A stretch of DNA of 64,000 nt from Prosapia bicincta (GCA_036971475.1 JBAIZL010000001.1:143699192-143763191); one strand, 5' to 3'. Counted from the stretch's first letter, positions 24,740-37,239 are shown. Numbers and translations: made by a program. The notes: generated by a model from the letters alone, not told the origin.

Positions 24740-27700
24740 CTACAGAGATAAATAAATTTAGAAAGTTGCCATGTGTTAAAGGATACTTAGAAGTAAATTA
24801 TGTCAACTGTCCCTGGTTGTCTGGCAGAGGTATATATTCTAAATAGAGTTCAGACTGATTGCGAAACACTTTCCCCACTATACTACCTTAACTGAATCAT
24901 CGTAACGGATCATATATGAGCAAAATAGAAGTAGTCTCCTCACATGTAGAGTCTTTTCAAGAATTTACAGAAGAATATTTGTGGCTAGTCTCAATATTTA
25001 GTTCCACTTCGGGACTCTTCAAATAATTTTCCAATATTCGCGGTAATTACCGGCGGATCTTATATTTATTTCAGTATATAATCTGGCAAAAACGCATTTG
25101 GTAACACAAAGACTTTTTTTTAAGCTCAAGTTCAAATTACAGTTATCCTTTATAATTATTCCAGAAATTAAATGGACAATAATAAAATTTAATCAATTTA
25201 TGTAGAGTAAGTTATTTGTTATCCAGTATGTTTTCACTTAGCAACGTAGTCTGTTGGGTATTTGGATAAAGTGCCTCACTTCAGAGAACGTTTCACAATG
25301 AATATGCATGACTAGTCATCACTTTTACACAGACCCTTTAGGCTGATTCACAGTTGTGTAAACAACGTTTCGCGGTACTGGCTTTTTCATCCTCAACCAA
25401 TTAAATAATTCTATTTAAGAAATATTTACGGTCATGGATTATATTCAAACAATAAAAGCATCAACGTAAAATGTGGTTGACTGCATTCCTTTGAATAGCC
25501 TAGAAGGATTTTTAGTATTGATACAATTCACATATTTAATTAGCATCGGATGAGTGCGCTTAGTCAAAACCGATCCATTTAAACGTTACTATCTACAATT
25601 GCATTCCTTAGCCATTACGACAAGGAAATAAAAATAGATACTGCGTTAGTTCAAAGGTTTTTACATTTTTATATATTTCTTTTTATTGGATTTGCCTAGT
25701 AATGCTGCTCCAGATGAAATTATATTTTAGGCAGAATACTACTATGATTCTTTTTATTAGTATAGTATTTTAGTATACAAGAATTTATTTAATATATATT
25801 TTTCCGTCTTCCATTCTAAAACCGTTTTAAAATATGTTTAAAAGTCCGTAAACTAGTAAAGCTCAATGATAAACCCATTGCTTGTTATATCAGACCCTTG
25901 TAGTAAAATGTTGGGGTGTTAAATAGTTTTACATTTGTTTTTGGTTTCACAATTTTAATTAAATGGACACGACTAACCTCTATGTATAAAACATATTATG
26001 TTGTTAGATACGCTCATCGGCCAAAGCACAAAAATTACTCCTTTGCAGGTACGTTCGTAAAGTACATTCCCATGTTTATGGTAGTGAATGGATTTACCAG
26101 AATTATAATTTTAACTGATAAATTACTAAACAATTCGAAAAATAGGAATTCTATTCCTTAAATGTACATAACTTATGTAATTCGAGATTCTAGTATATAA
26201 CGAGAGTTTTTAGGAGGCCCTTATTAGATGCTAAAAAAAAGGGTTTATCTAACATCCAAATGGCGCATTAAATTTGAAATGACATTTGCAGCATCTGGAG
26301 AGTTCAATCGTATCTAGGTAGTAATATTGTGTGGTATAGTATCATAATGGTTGTATTATTTTACATGCCTTATCACTTTAAAAAATATGTATTGACTCGG
26401 ATGAAAACATACATTTATTTCATTTACTACATATGTACAAATATTTGTCGCATGTGCATCTAATCATGTTAAGAAATGTATAGTGAATAGAGAAATAACA
26501 AATACTCAAGGTATATATGAAGGCACAAGGAAGGACTTAGTGATAGTTGTAAATATAACATAATTATAACAACGTTTTCTTTTTTTTACATTTTCCACAA
26601 TAGCTACAAATATGATATCAGTAAAAAAATACCAATAGGCCTATATATTATTTAGCGCATTAAATTTAGTTCGTTTACTACGACATAAATATTTTTAACA
26701 TTACTAGGTGATTACGTATCAATTTTTACAAGTAGCTACTTATTACAGAGTGCGAATAAAAACAGCTGTAATTGTTGTAGTTATTTCAACAGAAATAATT
26801 CGATATCGGATCTTACGTATAACCCCTGTTAAGTAACAATCAGTAAAGTTTATCAGCGTGTTCAGCTTTTGATATAAATAAAAGATTAATTGGTGACATC
26901 TCAAAGTGCTAACTAAATGTATCACCGGGATCCGACTCGAGATTTTTGCTTCCTGAAAGTATGATTTGTCTAAAATTGTAGTCTTAAATTTATCTTGAAT
27001 CGTAATAAAGTAAAATATAAAGCTAATTTTTGAATGAAGTGACTAAGATAGTGGTGACGCCGTTTCGCCTATATAAGACATATTTTATCTCTACAGGTTC
27101 TCTATGGGGTGATATCAACTCGTTCATATATAACGCCGCTATTCACGCCAGTGATATTTTAGTGCAATTGATGACTGTTGTGTATGCTCAAGAGATGATT
27201 ACCTAAATTTCCTTAGAAAATACCTTTTAATAAAATGGAACGAATAGTGAGCTAAATAAGGGATTTGTCACTCCCATTTAGGATATTACAAATACAAACC
27301 ATTACACTAGAAATTAAATAAGAATGTATCTTCTAGCTGTGTGTTACTTTATACATAATTTATAAAACAATTAATCTGGATCCAGCCTTCACTTTTTCCT
27401 TAAGCATTGCGATCGACCAAGATAAGGCAACCTGATTTTATAGTAATTGGAATGCGAATGCATTGCTCACAAAAATTGACTACTTTGAAGTGTTTGAAAA
27501 TAATTGTCAAAGGTCATAAATTGATTCTTTCAAAGCACTATACTAGTGAATGTACGATGTTATATATAAGTATTTAGTGTTAGTATAAGTAAAAAAACAA
27601 CGTAATACTTAATTTAATACAACAATAATGATATACAAATGTATATATTTATAAATAATTCAAATCATTTTCTCATGGTGCTAGTAACCTTTAAAAAACA

Positions 27701-29915
27701 AGATCGATAGCTCATTTTTTTCAATATTTCCTATTCAATGTGACATGTTTTTCGCATCTATTAGAGGTTTCAACCCAAAATTGTTTTAATAAATTTGACT
27801 TATTGCAGGAAATCGAGGAAGATTGGCTAGTAAAGTTTATTAAATAAAAATATAGAATCAAACGTTTATCTATATACCGAATTAATAAATCCGCTGCTTT
27901 CCTTAGAATGTCTGTGATAAATAAATAATAATTCATTTTACATTTAAAATAAAGATGAGATAACTTGAAATGAAAGACAATATATTTTATACTTAGAATG
28001 TTTACATACTCCATTGAAAAAGAAGTTTAGAATTAGACGAAGCGTATACGAATTTGGATCAAGAAATTATTTATACCTAATTATACTAGAGGATTAAATA
28101 TCCATCGCATATATTGGGTATAGTATTTTGAAAAAAAAATTAAAATAACCGGATTAAATAATTTGACATTAGTTTACAAAATGACATTCTTAGTCAAATG
28201 GGAGACTATTTTGATAAGTTAGTAAAGGTCTTGGTAATTGTCCTTCAATGTGAATAAAAAATATTGAAAAAGTCGATACTCATTAATATCTCATCAGTAT
28301 TATTGAAGTTTTGAGTTAGGAGCGATGCGAACATTCAGAAGGTAATAACGAAGTTAATATAACAGAGATAACTGAAAGTCAGACTTTAAATGTCTCTTAA
28401 ATACATCACATTAAAACCAATAAATTCAAATATGAGAAAATATCCAGTATTAAGAAATAAGAATTGGGACTGAATTTAGGTTTTACATAAAACTAGTGAG
28501 ATAAGGTGAGATAGATCTAAATAATGGCTCTTTGAAAAATTATAGACCTAATGTAATAGACAAGAAAAAACTTTAGTTTTATATACAGTGATAAAATACA
28601 GTAATTTCGATGGGTAGAGAGATACCATTATTTATGTGCATAATTTTTGCTTAGATGTAATATTTTAGTTGCTTGTGTTGATTTGTAATAGGATTAAATT
28701 TTTCTGTTGTATATTCTATTGGAATTGAGCGCTTCATTTAGTTTGTGAATTATGTATTTTAAACATTTTCAAACAAGTTATAAGGGAACAGTATCTTCTT
28801 AATAATTATAAAACGTATCATTCTAAATACGACTTTTGATCGATTTGTTAAAATACTGTTAATTTAAAAGGCAATATATAAGAAGTTGTAACTAGCTTTT
28901 ATTAATAAAAGTGTAATATTACAAAAAAAATTTACACAAACTTGAACTAAATTTAGTGTAACTGAATAGTGCTCAGGATATACATATTTCAACTGTGGAG
29001 AATATTAGCTTTGTTTAAATCCACCAATACTACCCCAACCGATTTCAAAACATACACGTAGTACTATTAGAAAAGTGGGTCAGCATTGTCTGTAGACGCA
29101 AAGCAAGCAATACGCTCCATATCTCTTTAGAGAGTGTACTTAGAAATATGCTACAAACAGATATCAGTACATTTATGATCAAAACAGAACATATGTTAAA
29201 AATATTAAATATATAGTATTTGATAATAAATATTTGTATAAAATAGTAAATAGGTAATATGTAAATAAAATGTCTATATAAATAAATCGAATAAAATTCA
29301 AGTCAAATATATCAATTATTTAAATGTGATTGAGTTGAAAGTTTTACTTTTGATTGAAAAACGATACCACCTTCCTTCTCAATTTACGCATGGGAAAAAA
29401 ATTCTTTTCCTTTGTTCATATATTTTACAAGTAATTATTTTTATACAAATTCGTAATAAAGAATTTAACAATTCAATGATAAATCTAAACTTTCAAAAAT
29501 TACTCTAGGCGGAGTTCAAATTTGTATTCAACACAGATAAATAAAACCACACAGCTAAGAGATATAAAGAAAGTATTTTTTGTGAAGTACTCATCACAAT
29601 AACATTCAGCAGTATATTATACTTTCTTCTTTGAAAACACTATTAAGAACTATAATTTAGCTTGGTCATACCATTATTGGAATAATAATACTTGGTCAAA
29701 TTTAACAGAGATTATACCGAGACTTAATTCTTTTCGTTTTCAGATGCACAATTAAAATCTACTTTTGTAACAAAAATAACGAGGCTTTAAAAGTTGCCAA
29801 ACGACAAATAGTGACAAGAATTATAATACAATTATCGTTAAAGAAACATACAAAATATTTAAAACATACTATTTAAGTAATCCATGAATGACTTGACGCT
29901 GCAAAAATTACACAT
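24740..29915. other. No gene seen
   Basis: Five kilobases of AT-rich DNA. Open frames of 60-97 codons occur at chance positions, without splice, domain or composition support, and no repeat boundaries were recognised. Confidence 0.4.
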
Positions 29916-29940
29916 GCACACACACACACACACACACACA
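29916..29940. repeat. (CA)n microsatellite
   Basis: CA run followed by TTTATATATACATATATATAT, next to the 121-bp-arm palindrome. Confidence 0.95.
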
Positions 29941-29961
29941 TTTATATATACATATATATAT

Positions 29962-30215
29962 ATGATGAATTGTTACTATCTGGAGTACATCCGTTCATTC
30001 TGCAGTCCATAAATTCGCAGTTCCGACGTTTCGCTAGAATCTCATCCAGCATTGACGAGGTGAAACCAACAACAGTAGAAGAACAGTGTCTCGCTCTTCT
30101 ACTGTTGTTGGGTTCACCTCGTCAATGCTGGATGAGATTCTAGCGAAACGTCGGAACTGCGAATTTATGGACTGCAGAATGAACAGATATACTCCAGATA
30201 GTAACAATTCATCAT
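29962..30215. repeat. Palindrome with 121-bp arms, 12-bp spacer
   Basis: 29962-30082 and 30095-30215 are reverse complements with about three differences (roughly 97.5%). The outer ends are ATGATGAATTGTTACTATCT on both sides, with TA-rich sequence beyond. Reading outward in the right arm: CTGGATGAG, ATTCTAG, CGAAACGTC, then a 75-bp tail. CTGATGAG...CGAAACG is the classical hammerhead core; here an extra G sits inside it. The 80-codon frame on the minus strand is a by-product of the symmetry. Probably a foldback or inverted retroelement tail; a related fragment lies at about 13050. Confidence 0.85.
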
Positions 30216-30219
30216 ATTT

Positions 30220-31240
30220 TTCCATCCGTGAAGGAATACGTATCAGCATATATATATAATATTTAATACAATACATTTATTTTTAATTATATTACACTAT
30301 AAATAAAATTAAAAATATATACATAATTATTTTTTTATATATCATAACTAATTAATTATTCTTTTAAGCCTACACAGTATCAGTGTAGGAAGCTTATAAA
30401 AAAAGAAAAGTTGAATTTCCAAAACCACCGTAAATGATTGCTATACAGGTATTCTTACAGTGTCTTTGCAAATCATCTGACATCGGCTGTAGATGATGCA
30501 ACCTAAGTAGCTCATTTCTGCATTTAACGTTCAGCTTCACAAGTTATTTTGTTTACACACAACCTATTCAATAATTACACTTGACTGACCAATAATAAAA
30601 AAGGTTGTATCTTAAAATAAGTATAGTATAAAATAGTCTATGGCTTCATATTGTTTACCCATATAGATTTACCTGTGTGCAATTAGATTGATTCGTATAT
30701 TCTATTAAATTTTGAATTACTATTTACGGTTTGGATGTTTAAAATCTTTTCTTGTTTACTAGAAAGAGTATTGCCATATTTTAAAATACTATTGTATCAA
30801 AATTCTTTCTACGTTCAGAACAAAATGAAGTGAAGCCAAATTACATTTGATCAAACCTTTTAAAAAGACATTTGTTTAATAGAGTCCTAATGGTTTTGGA
30901 CGTAATTAAGAGGTTCTTCAGAGAAAACGCGTATTCTGACGATAATAAATTCAGTATTCCGAATTTAGCTCCTTAAGTTCATAAATAATTGAAAGATTTA
31001 ATTACGACTTTGAAAGCATGAATACAAGTAATTCACTATTATGTGGCCAATGTTCCGCTAGAGTTTGATATTCATACATTCCCACACAAACTATGCTTAC
31101 ATTCATTCCTATCGCAAAGATTATTTTTTTTATACATCAGTGTTCTTCATATAATATTGTTAGTTTTATTTTTATTTAACAGTAGAGAAATTATAAATTG
31201 TTTTTAGGCTTTTATATTACTAAAAAAATTTCGCAATAAA
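30220..31240. other. No gene seen; small hairpin at about 30366-30396
   Basis: AT-rich. CCTACAC and GTGTAGG, flanked by AAG and CTT, form a clean short hairpin near 30370-30392. No other feature. Confidence 0.4.
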
Positions 31241-31246
31241 TTAATA

Positions 31247-31275
31247 ATTATATATATATATATTTATATATATAT
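31247..31275. repeat. (TA)n microsatellite
   Basis: TA tract (with TTTA) forming the left border of the next palindrome. Confidence 0.9.
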
Positions 31276-31579
31276 CACTTTCACTTATGTACTTAAACAA
31301 GAATCTTACTTGGTATTTATGCGAGCTAACTTTCAATGGCTGGTTGTGCCGTCATCCTCGGGCATACTGAACAGGGTTGTTGTGGACTGCGAGCTGAGTG
31401 GATTTTCCGTTGACCTTGGTGTACCGTTATGTTCTATTTTTAGATTCACTGTACTTTGCTCGCAGTCCACAACAACCCTGTTCAGTATGCCCGAGGATGA
31501 CGGCACGAACAGCCATTGAAAGTTAGCTCGCATAAATACCAAGTAAGATTCTTGTTTAAGTACATAAGTGAAAGTGATA
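31273..31579. repeat. Palindrome with 122-bp arms, 63-bp spacer
   Basis: 31273-31394 and 31458-31579 are reverse complements with about two differences. The outer ends begin TATCACTTTCACTTATGTAC. Outward in the right arm: CCGAGGATGACGGCACGAAC, GCCATTGAAAGTTAGC, then an AT-rich tail. Arm length and layout match the 30-kb palindrome although the sequence differs, so these are parallel members of one structural class. The overlapping frames on both strands (69-85 codons) are produced by the symmetry and are not genes. Confidence 0.85.
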
Positions 31580-31622
31580 AGTGTATACAAGAAAACAGTG
31601 TTGCATAAATATAAATAAATAA

Positions 31623-31637
31623 ATATATATATATATA
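31623..31637. repeat. (TA)n tract at the left end of the large element
   Basis: Short TA run separating the 31.3-kb palindrome from CAGCCTGC, the putative left end. Confidence 0.9.
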
Positions 31638-31702
31638 CAGCCTGCTAACAATACAGAGACCATACATTGGTCATTTTGCATTCAAACTGGCAGCCGGGTA
31701 CT

Positions 31703-31728
31703 TGTGGCAGCCGTATACGGCTGCCACA
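31703..31728. repeat. Perfect 26-bp palindrome containing the terminal motif
   Basis: TGTGGCAGCCGTA followed by its exact reverse complement TACGGCTGCCACA. It contains the GGCAGCC motif in both orientations, and further copies lie at 31689 and 32009. A symmetric protein-binding site (transposase, recombinase or host factor) is plausible. Confidence 0.8.
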
Positions 31729-32089
31729 TAGTAATCCATGATATTGTAACACCCTTTGACAATAATTGAAATAAAAATCATGTCAATAAGTGTAATAAGA
31801 AGTGTTTTATTGGTGGTAATCTGTATTTGGAAGTTCTATGGTCGTTCGGAATTTTTTTAAAATAATTTGTAATAACCAAACGGTACTCGTATTGATAGCA
31901 TAGTGAACCGGATTTGTATATCACAAGTTCGTAACATTTCCGCCAGGGGCAGCCTAGTCGCCTCCTGTATATAAATTTACTGTATATTTCAAACATTCCC
32001 TAACATTATGGCAGCCACAAACTTGGCAACATTGCTGGCATCCACATAGATATCAATCGTACTACATAACGTATATATTTGAATTGGAC

Positions 32090-33460
32090 AAGGAATCGCT
32101 GGAAACTGACTATTCGGGGGTTTTTGAGGATGCTGAATTCAATGGCGTCATCGAAAGTCACCGGAGATGTACTGGTGAGGCTAAACCCATGTACAAAAGG
32201 GGTTGAATTATGCTAAAAATGTCAGATGTCCAAAAATCGCAGGATAATGACTATTCGGGGGTTTTTGAGGATGCTAAATTCAATGGCGTCATCTAGAGTC
32301 ACCGGGGATGAACCGGATGTGACTCTACGTAAGTACTAAAGGGATGATTTGGGGTTAAAAAGTCAAAAGTCAAAAAATTACTAGAAAATAACCACCCGGG
32401 GGATTTTGGTAAGGCGGAATTTAATGCCGTCACCGAAAGTCGCCGGGGATGCACTGGTATGGTTCCACGCAAGTACCAAAGGGGTGAATTGGGGTGAAAA
32501 CGTCAAAAGTAAAATAAATCGCTGCAACATAACCACTCGGGGGTTTTTGAGGATGCTGAATTCAATGCCGCCATCGAAAATCACCGGGGATGGACAGATG
32601 AGACTCTACGTGAGTGCCAAAGGGATGATTTGGGGTAGAAATCTCAAAAGTAAAAAAAAATACTAGAAAATAAAAACTCGGGGAATTTTGATGAGGCGGA
32701 ATTCAATGCCGCCACCGAAAGTCACCGGGAATGCATTGGTGTGGTTCCACGCGAGTACCAAAGGGATGAATTGGGGTGAAAATGTCAAATGCCTAAGAAT
32801 CGCGGAAAAATGACCGTTCGACGGTTTCTGAGGATGCTAAATTCAATGACGTCATCTAGAGTCACCGAGGATGGACGGTTGTGACTCTACGTTAGTACCA
32901 AAGGGACGATTTGGGGTAAAAAAGTAAAAAAACAAAAAATTACTACAAAATAAACATTCGGGGGATTTTGGTAAGGCGGTATTCAATGCCGTCGCAGAAA
33001 GTCGCCGGGGATGCACTGATATGGTTCCCCACGAGTACCAAAGGGGTGAATTGGGGTGAAAAAGTTAAATTTCAAAAAATCGCTGGAACATAACCACTCG
33101 GGGGTTTTTGAGGATGCTGAATTCAATACCGTCATCGAAAGAGACCAGGGATGGACGGGTGTGGGCTCTACGGGAGTAGCGAAGAGATAATTGGGGTAAA
33201 AAGGTCAGAGGCCAAGGGATCGTTATAAAATCATCACTCGGGGTTTTTAATAATGCTGAGTCTAATCCTAGCACCGAAGTTGGCCATGCGCAATCCGAGA
33301 TGGGACTGCGGGTGTCGCTGTGGGTGAATTTAGGTAAAACTAGCCAGAATCTAAAATATTGCCCAAACATGGGCATTCGAAGCTCCTAGTCCTACGTCAT
33401 GAAAATTCGCCGGGCATGTACTGGGTTACCAAGGGGTGATTTGGGGTAATATATCCCATT
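32090..33460 (+). repeat. Left tandem array: about ten units of 140-141 bp
   Basis: The CGGGGG(T/A)TTTT landmark recurs near 32115, 32256, 32397, 32538, 32679, 32819, 32959, 33099 and 33239, with a decayed unit at about 33377. Two unit types alternate. One has TTTTTGAGGATGCT and GGATGATTTGGGGT. The other has GATTTTGGTAAGGCGG and GGTTCCACGCGAGTACC. The array therefore has a roughly 281-bp higher-order period. The DNA is GC-richer than the rest of the window. The 86-103 codon open frames inside it are repeat artefacts. Confidence 0.9.
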
Positions 33461-35750
33461 AACAATAAATCTCCCAAAATTTGCATGTTTCCAACTATGC
33501 AACATAACAACAGAAAGAGTCGGGTTCGTGACCTTGTCTTGGACAGAAGTTATGCTACATCTATTTACAGAAATGTTTGTGATATGAAAATATAAACAGG
33601 CGTCACACCGATAGAAGTTCTAGTACGTTTGTTTACGTCATGTCTGTCAAAGTAATCTTTATAACTTGGAGCAGTGTTTCAATGCAGCCTGTCCATGTGC
33701 TTTAAGCATTTTAAAGACTGTGTGCTTGAACGATTCAACTTGAAAAGATAACTGTTTGTCCCAAATTGATATTTTTTTAAAAATTAATGTATTTATTTAA
33801 TTTTTTTTTAATGTATTTTGTCTACCTAATTGTCATATATTTTCTTTCCATTTTTACTTAGAATATCTAAACATTTATGTTTGTTTTCTCATTCTTCGTC
33901 GGGTAATTAATTTTCTTCTTTTTTCGTGTTATTTTCTTTGTTCTCTTAAAAAGGATGGTATCGTTAGCGAGGGCAGCGGAATGACTTTTCAGCCATCAGT
34001 TAATGTAAAACTTCTACTATAACCGTAAATTAAAAAAAAAACTATAAATAAGTAGACCTTATATTTGTTCAACCTTTATACAACTTAGAATAAACGACAA
34101 AAAAGGGAAATTTTTGACCTACATCATTTCATCGACTTATCTTTATCAGCTTATATATCCAGAAAACCTATTATGCCAATATCTACAAATTCCAAGCTTA
34201 ATCTTTAACTGCCGTCATCGTGCCTGAGCATCAGCAACGGGTTATCCGAAGAATACAGTGATTCAGGTGTTGTGTCTAATGACCAACTTTTATAAGGCAT
34301 CAAAGAGAATAGGGGAATTGTGCAACAGAGTGAAGAAGTAATTGAGCAAAAGGTCTTGATACCGAATCTCAATGAAGTCCATCAGACGATGAAGATGATT
34401 TCGAAAAACTGCAACCTCCAGAAATTTACAAATTTTTCTAGTTGTATAGATAAATTGTTATAAACAATGTAGAATTTGTCCAGCAACAAAAAATAGAAAG
34501 ACTAGTTACATTTTGTAAGCTGTCTTTGTACAGTCAATATGTCTAGAATTTTCTGAGCTGCTGTGTAAATACTGCTGTCAAAATTGAGTTATTATTTGTA
34601 ATGCCAGTTTCCATAAATAAAGCTTATAATGTGTCAAATGTTATCTTGTATATAAAGTTAAGTGTGTACAATCAGTGAACGAGAAATAATTAGTGTATGT
34701 TAATTATCGTGCGATTATAAGTCTTTTTAGCTAAACTGCGCAAAAATCTGTAGGTTTTATTTACTACAGTTTTCAATTAGTAAATAAAATGTGACTGCTC
34801 TCATAAAACTACGTTTACCCTACTAGTCCCATTGCAATCAGAATATTCAAAAACAATTTTTATAAAGTAAATGCAAGATAAATTGTTAAACCACACAATA
34901 AATCACACTTAGACATTTCGTGCCTCTGATGTAATCGGCAGCAGTAATGTGACAGAAATTCCAGCACGGTAGTTGAAGGTTAATAAATACCGAATCATCT
35001 TTCGTTAATCTCTGTATTGTATACATGAACCTAAATAACATCTGTGCGAGTGTTGTCAGTTTATATTGTCTGGTGATATCAGGCTGTCTGGTGTAAACAA
35101 ACATAGGTCCAAGCCAAACAAAGATAAAGGCTCGCACTCGACAAGTACTCTCGTGGACGAAGGCCCGAAAAACTGACTTTTTGCATTCTATCTTTTCCAT
35201 CCCTTTCTCTCATTTACATACGGCATAAACGTAAATAATTTATGGTATCTTCCCAACGTCAAAATGGTCGTATAAAGACGGAAATATTTGTTTCTATCCT
35301 CGACTTTAGCCGCTGGTAGTCTATATTTTATTTTATTAATATGTTTATTAAATACATTGGTATTAACCTTTAGTAAATATATATGGAGTAGGCCATATTA
35401 ATTGTTACATCTGTTAATACATGTGTTGCAGACTAGTGTTACCATGTTTGCAATGTTACGAAATTGTAAGAATATACAGCAAATAATAGTCACTTTTAGA
35501 TTCTTAAAATCTGATAGAGATGCTATGACAATTAATTTGAAAAGCAAGTTAAGTTAAAAAATAAATACTTTATCCATCCTATAGTATCTAAGAGCACCAA
35601 GGGAAAAGAACGAGATGCATTGACCGGAACATTAAGATAAGTTTGGTCATCAAGTAAACAAGCGCGTCAGAATGGCTTTCGGAGTGTCGGCTGTTTATGT
35701 TTCCATATCAAAATTGTGTCTGTAAATACATAACATAGTTCTCTCCAAGA
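33461..35750. other. Core of the large element, left part; no intact gene
   Basis: Mostly AT-rich. A GC-richer stretch at 34200-34440 contains an acidic frame (SPSDDEDDFEKLQPP) interrupted by stops, which might be a decayed N-terminal part of the element's protein. A 104-codon minus-strand frame at 34886-35200 is unrecognised. Confidence 0.35.
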
Positions 35751-35759
35751 TAAGTTCGC

Positions 35760-35975
35760 GAATCCACAGCTGTATGTCCTAAAATAACATGCTTACAAAT
35801 TCCTGAAGTACTTACATCGAGGACTCTAATGAAACACTTGGCAACAATATCTCAACTTTTCCAAATGAATGACCAAGGTATTAAAGAGCTAGCGTTATTT
35901 ATAGGCCATACAACATCATTTTTATCAATTATAACATTATATATATTTTGTTCATCCAAATACTCAAAAATAGTT
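35760..35975 (+). pseudogene. Decayed tyrosine-recombinase-like C-terminus
   Basis: The plus frame beginning at 35754 (stop at 35751) reads ITCLQIPEVLTSRTLMKHLA, then TISQLFQMNDQGIKELALFI, then GHTTSF, before degenerating. The order PE-LTS-R-(x)-KHLATISQ...ELA-FIGHT is the signature of the C-terminal half of a tyrosine-recombinase-related protein family that is repeated in many invertebrate genomes. In it, R/KH corresponds to the HxxR box and LGHT-H-Y to the second box before the nucleophile. Here the H-Y segment after GHT is lost: the frame drifts to SIITLY and stops at about 35976. Upstream there is a stop at 35751 and no intact N-terminus. It is the only enzyme trace inside the large element. 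Confidence 0.6.
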
Positions 35976-36019
35976 TGAAAGATATAAATAATGTAGATAA
36001 GAAAGAACACGTGGATATA

Positions 36020-36125
36020 TACACACATTCTATGACCATAAGGGCAAAACATTTCAAGTACTTATTTAAGGATACATCTCCGAAGATTATATGTAACGAT
36101 ATAGTTCTTCCCAATGTGTATTGCA
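36020..36125 (-). repeat. Inverted-pair repeat, copy a
   Basis: The reverse complement (TACACTGCAATACACATTGG ... TACTTGAAATGTTTTGCCCT) matches 37637-37820 on the plus strand at about 80%, apart from an insertion of about 88 bp in the latter. Minus-strand translation gives SLHIIFGDVSLNKYLKCFAL, against SLHTFFRDV...SLYKYLKCFAL in the other copy. A decayed coding fragment of the element is possible but not identified. Confidence 0.5.
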
Positions 36126-36293
36126 GTGTAGCTAGGAATCAAAACGTTTTCAGAAAGCAATGTAATAAATCTATTATGTTTATCCTCGATATTCTAGTCC
36201 CAAGAGTAACTTTAATATCTATGGGATTTTCACTCACTTTAGAGTTGCATGAAAAACTGGTTCAAGTATGGTGATCATTGGTACGGAAACAAA

Positions 36294-36372
36294 TACAGTA
36301 GTTCATGGATAATTCGAGGTAGATGGCACCGAGACACCGTCGGATTACCGAAAACATGGATTACACGGAAAT
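36294..36372 (+). mobile_element. Pogo/Tigger-like terminal fragment
   Basis: TA-CAGTAGTTCATGGATAATTC followed by a GC-rich stretch and CGGATTACCGAAAACATGG. The repeating GATAATTCGA / GGATTACCGAAAA pattern is typical of pogo/Tigger ends. No partner end or transposase was found nearby. It is probably a nested insertion or deletion relic within the large element. Confidence 0.4.
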
Positions 36373-37239
36373 AGCTTCCTGTACACTAGAAAAAAAACAG
36401 GAGTTCTAATGAACCCTAATACTATAATTAAGAATGCACAAAATACGTATGTAGAACTTTATTGATTACATTACATACATATATTAATGTTGCTTGCCTC
36501 TCCAAGACCACTGTACTGAATCTTGCTTGCAAGGATACTATACGATATGAATACCATACTAAGTATCGGCAATTATAGCTAGAAAATAGCCGATGCCCGT
36601 TGTAAACTTTATCAGGACGCCCAATGTTTTGATCGTAGATAGTCTTTTTGTTCACCTACCATAAAAATAAAACGAGATTATCAGTAAAATATCAGTAAAT
36701 CTGAAGTATAGTGAAAAATTACCGTGATCATCGGTAGTAAATATTATGATTATCAACGTCTAAAGATTGACTACAAAACGTTTTATAAGCTCTTGGTTAG
36801 GGTTGCTTAACTGAAGTAATTTTCTATCAACGGAGAATAGAGAATATTCAAATTGAAATATTAAGTTTGTAATTAGGAGTTATTTATTAACTGGTATTGC
36901 TAGTGATAGGATTCGTAAAATATATAACAAAGGAGACAGTTTTGAGAAGTGATTGAGTATTAGCAGACTTTGTCTTGAGATCAGACACAGCCGAACGAAC
37001 TAAAATCATTCTGATACTAACTATAAAAATGTATGTAACATGTCGACCGAAGAACGGAGAGACTTTTTAAAGTGAAAAAAATCTACAAAACAGTCATTAT
37101 CATTTACGTCTTGTTTTTTTTAACAAGAAATACCATCATAGTGACTAATTTCATTCTGTCACTCTGCATAACGCTATTTTACAGCTAGTTTTTGAAGACG
37201 GGTTCCTCAGCAATATTCGCCAAAATATTTGTAATTTTT

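Noticed and set aside
30034..30276. 80-codon minus-strand frame
   Set aside because: Lies across the palindrome at 29962-30215; no independent evidence.
31310..31667. Frames of 61-85 codons on both strands
   Set aside because: They are the same sequence read from the two arms of a palindrome.
32381..33376. Frames of 67-103 codons in the left array
   Set aside because: Products of the 140-bp tandem repeat; the unit length is not a constant multiple of three and frames break between units.
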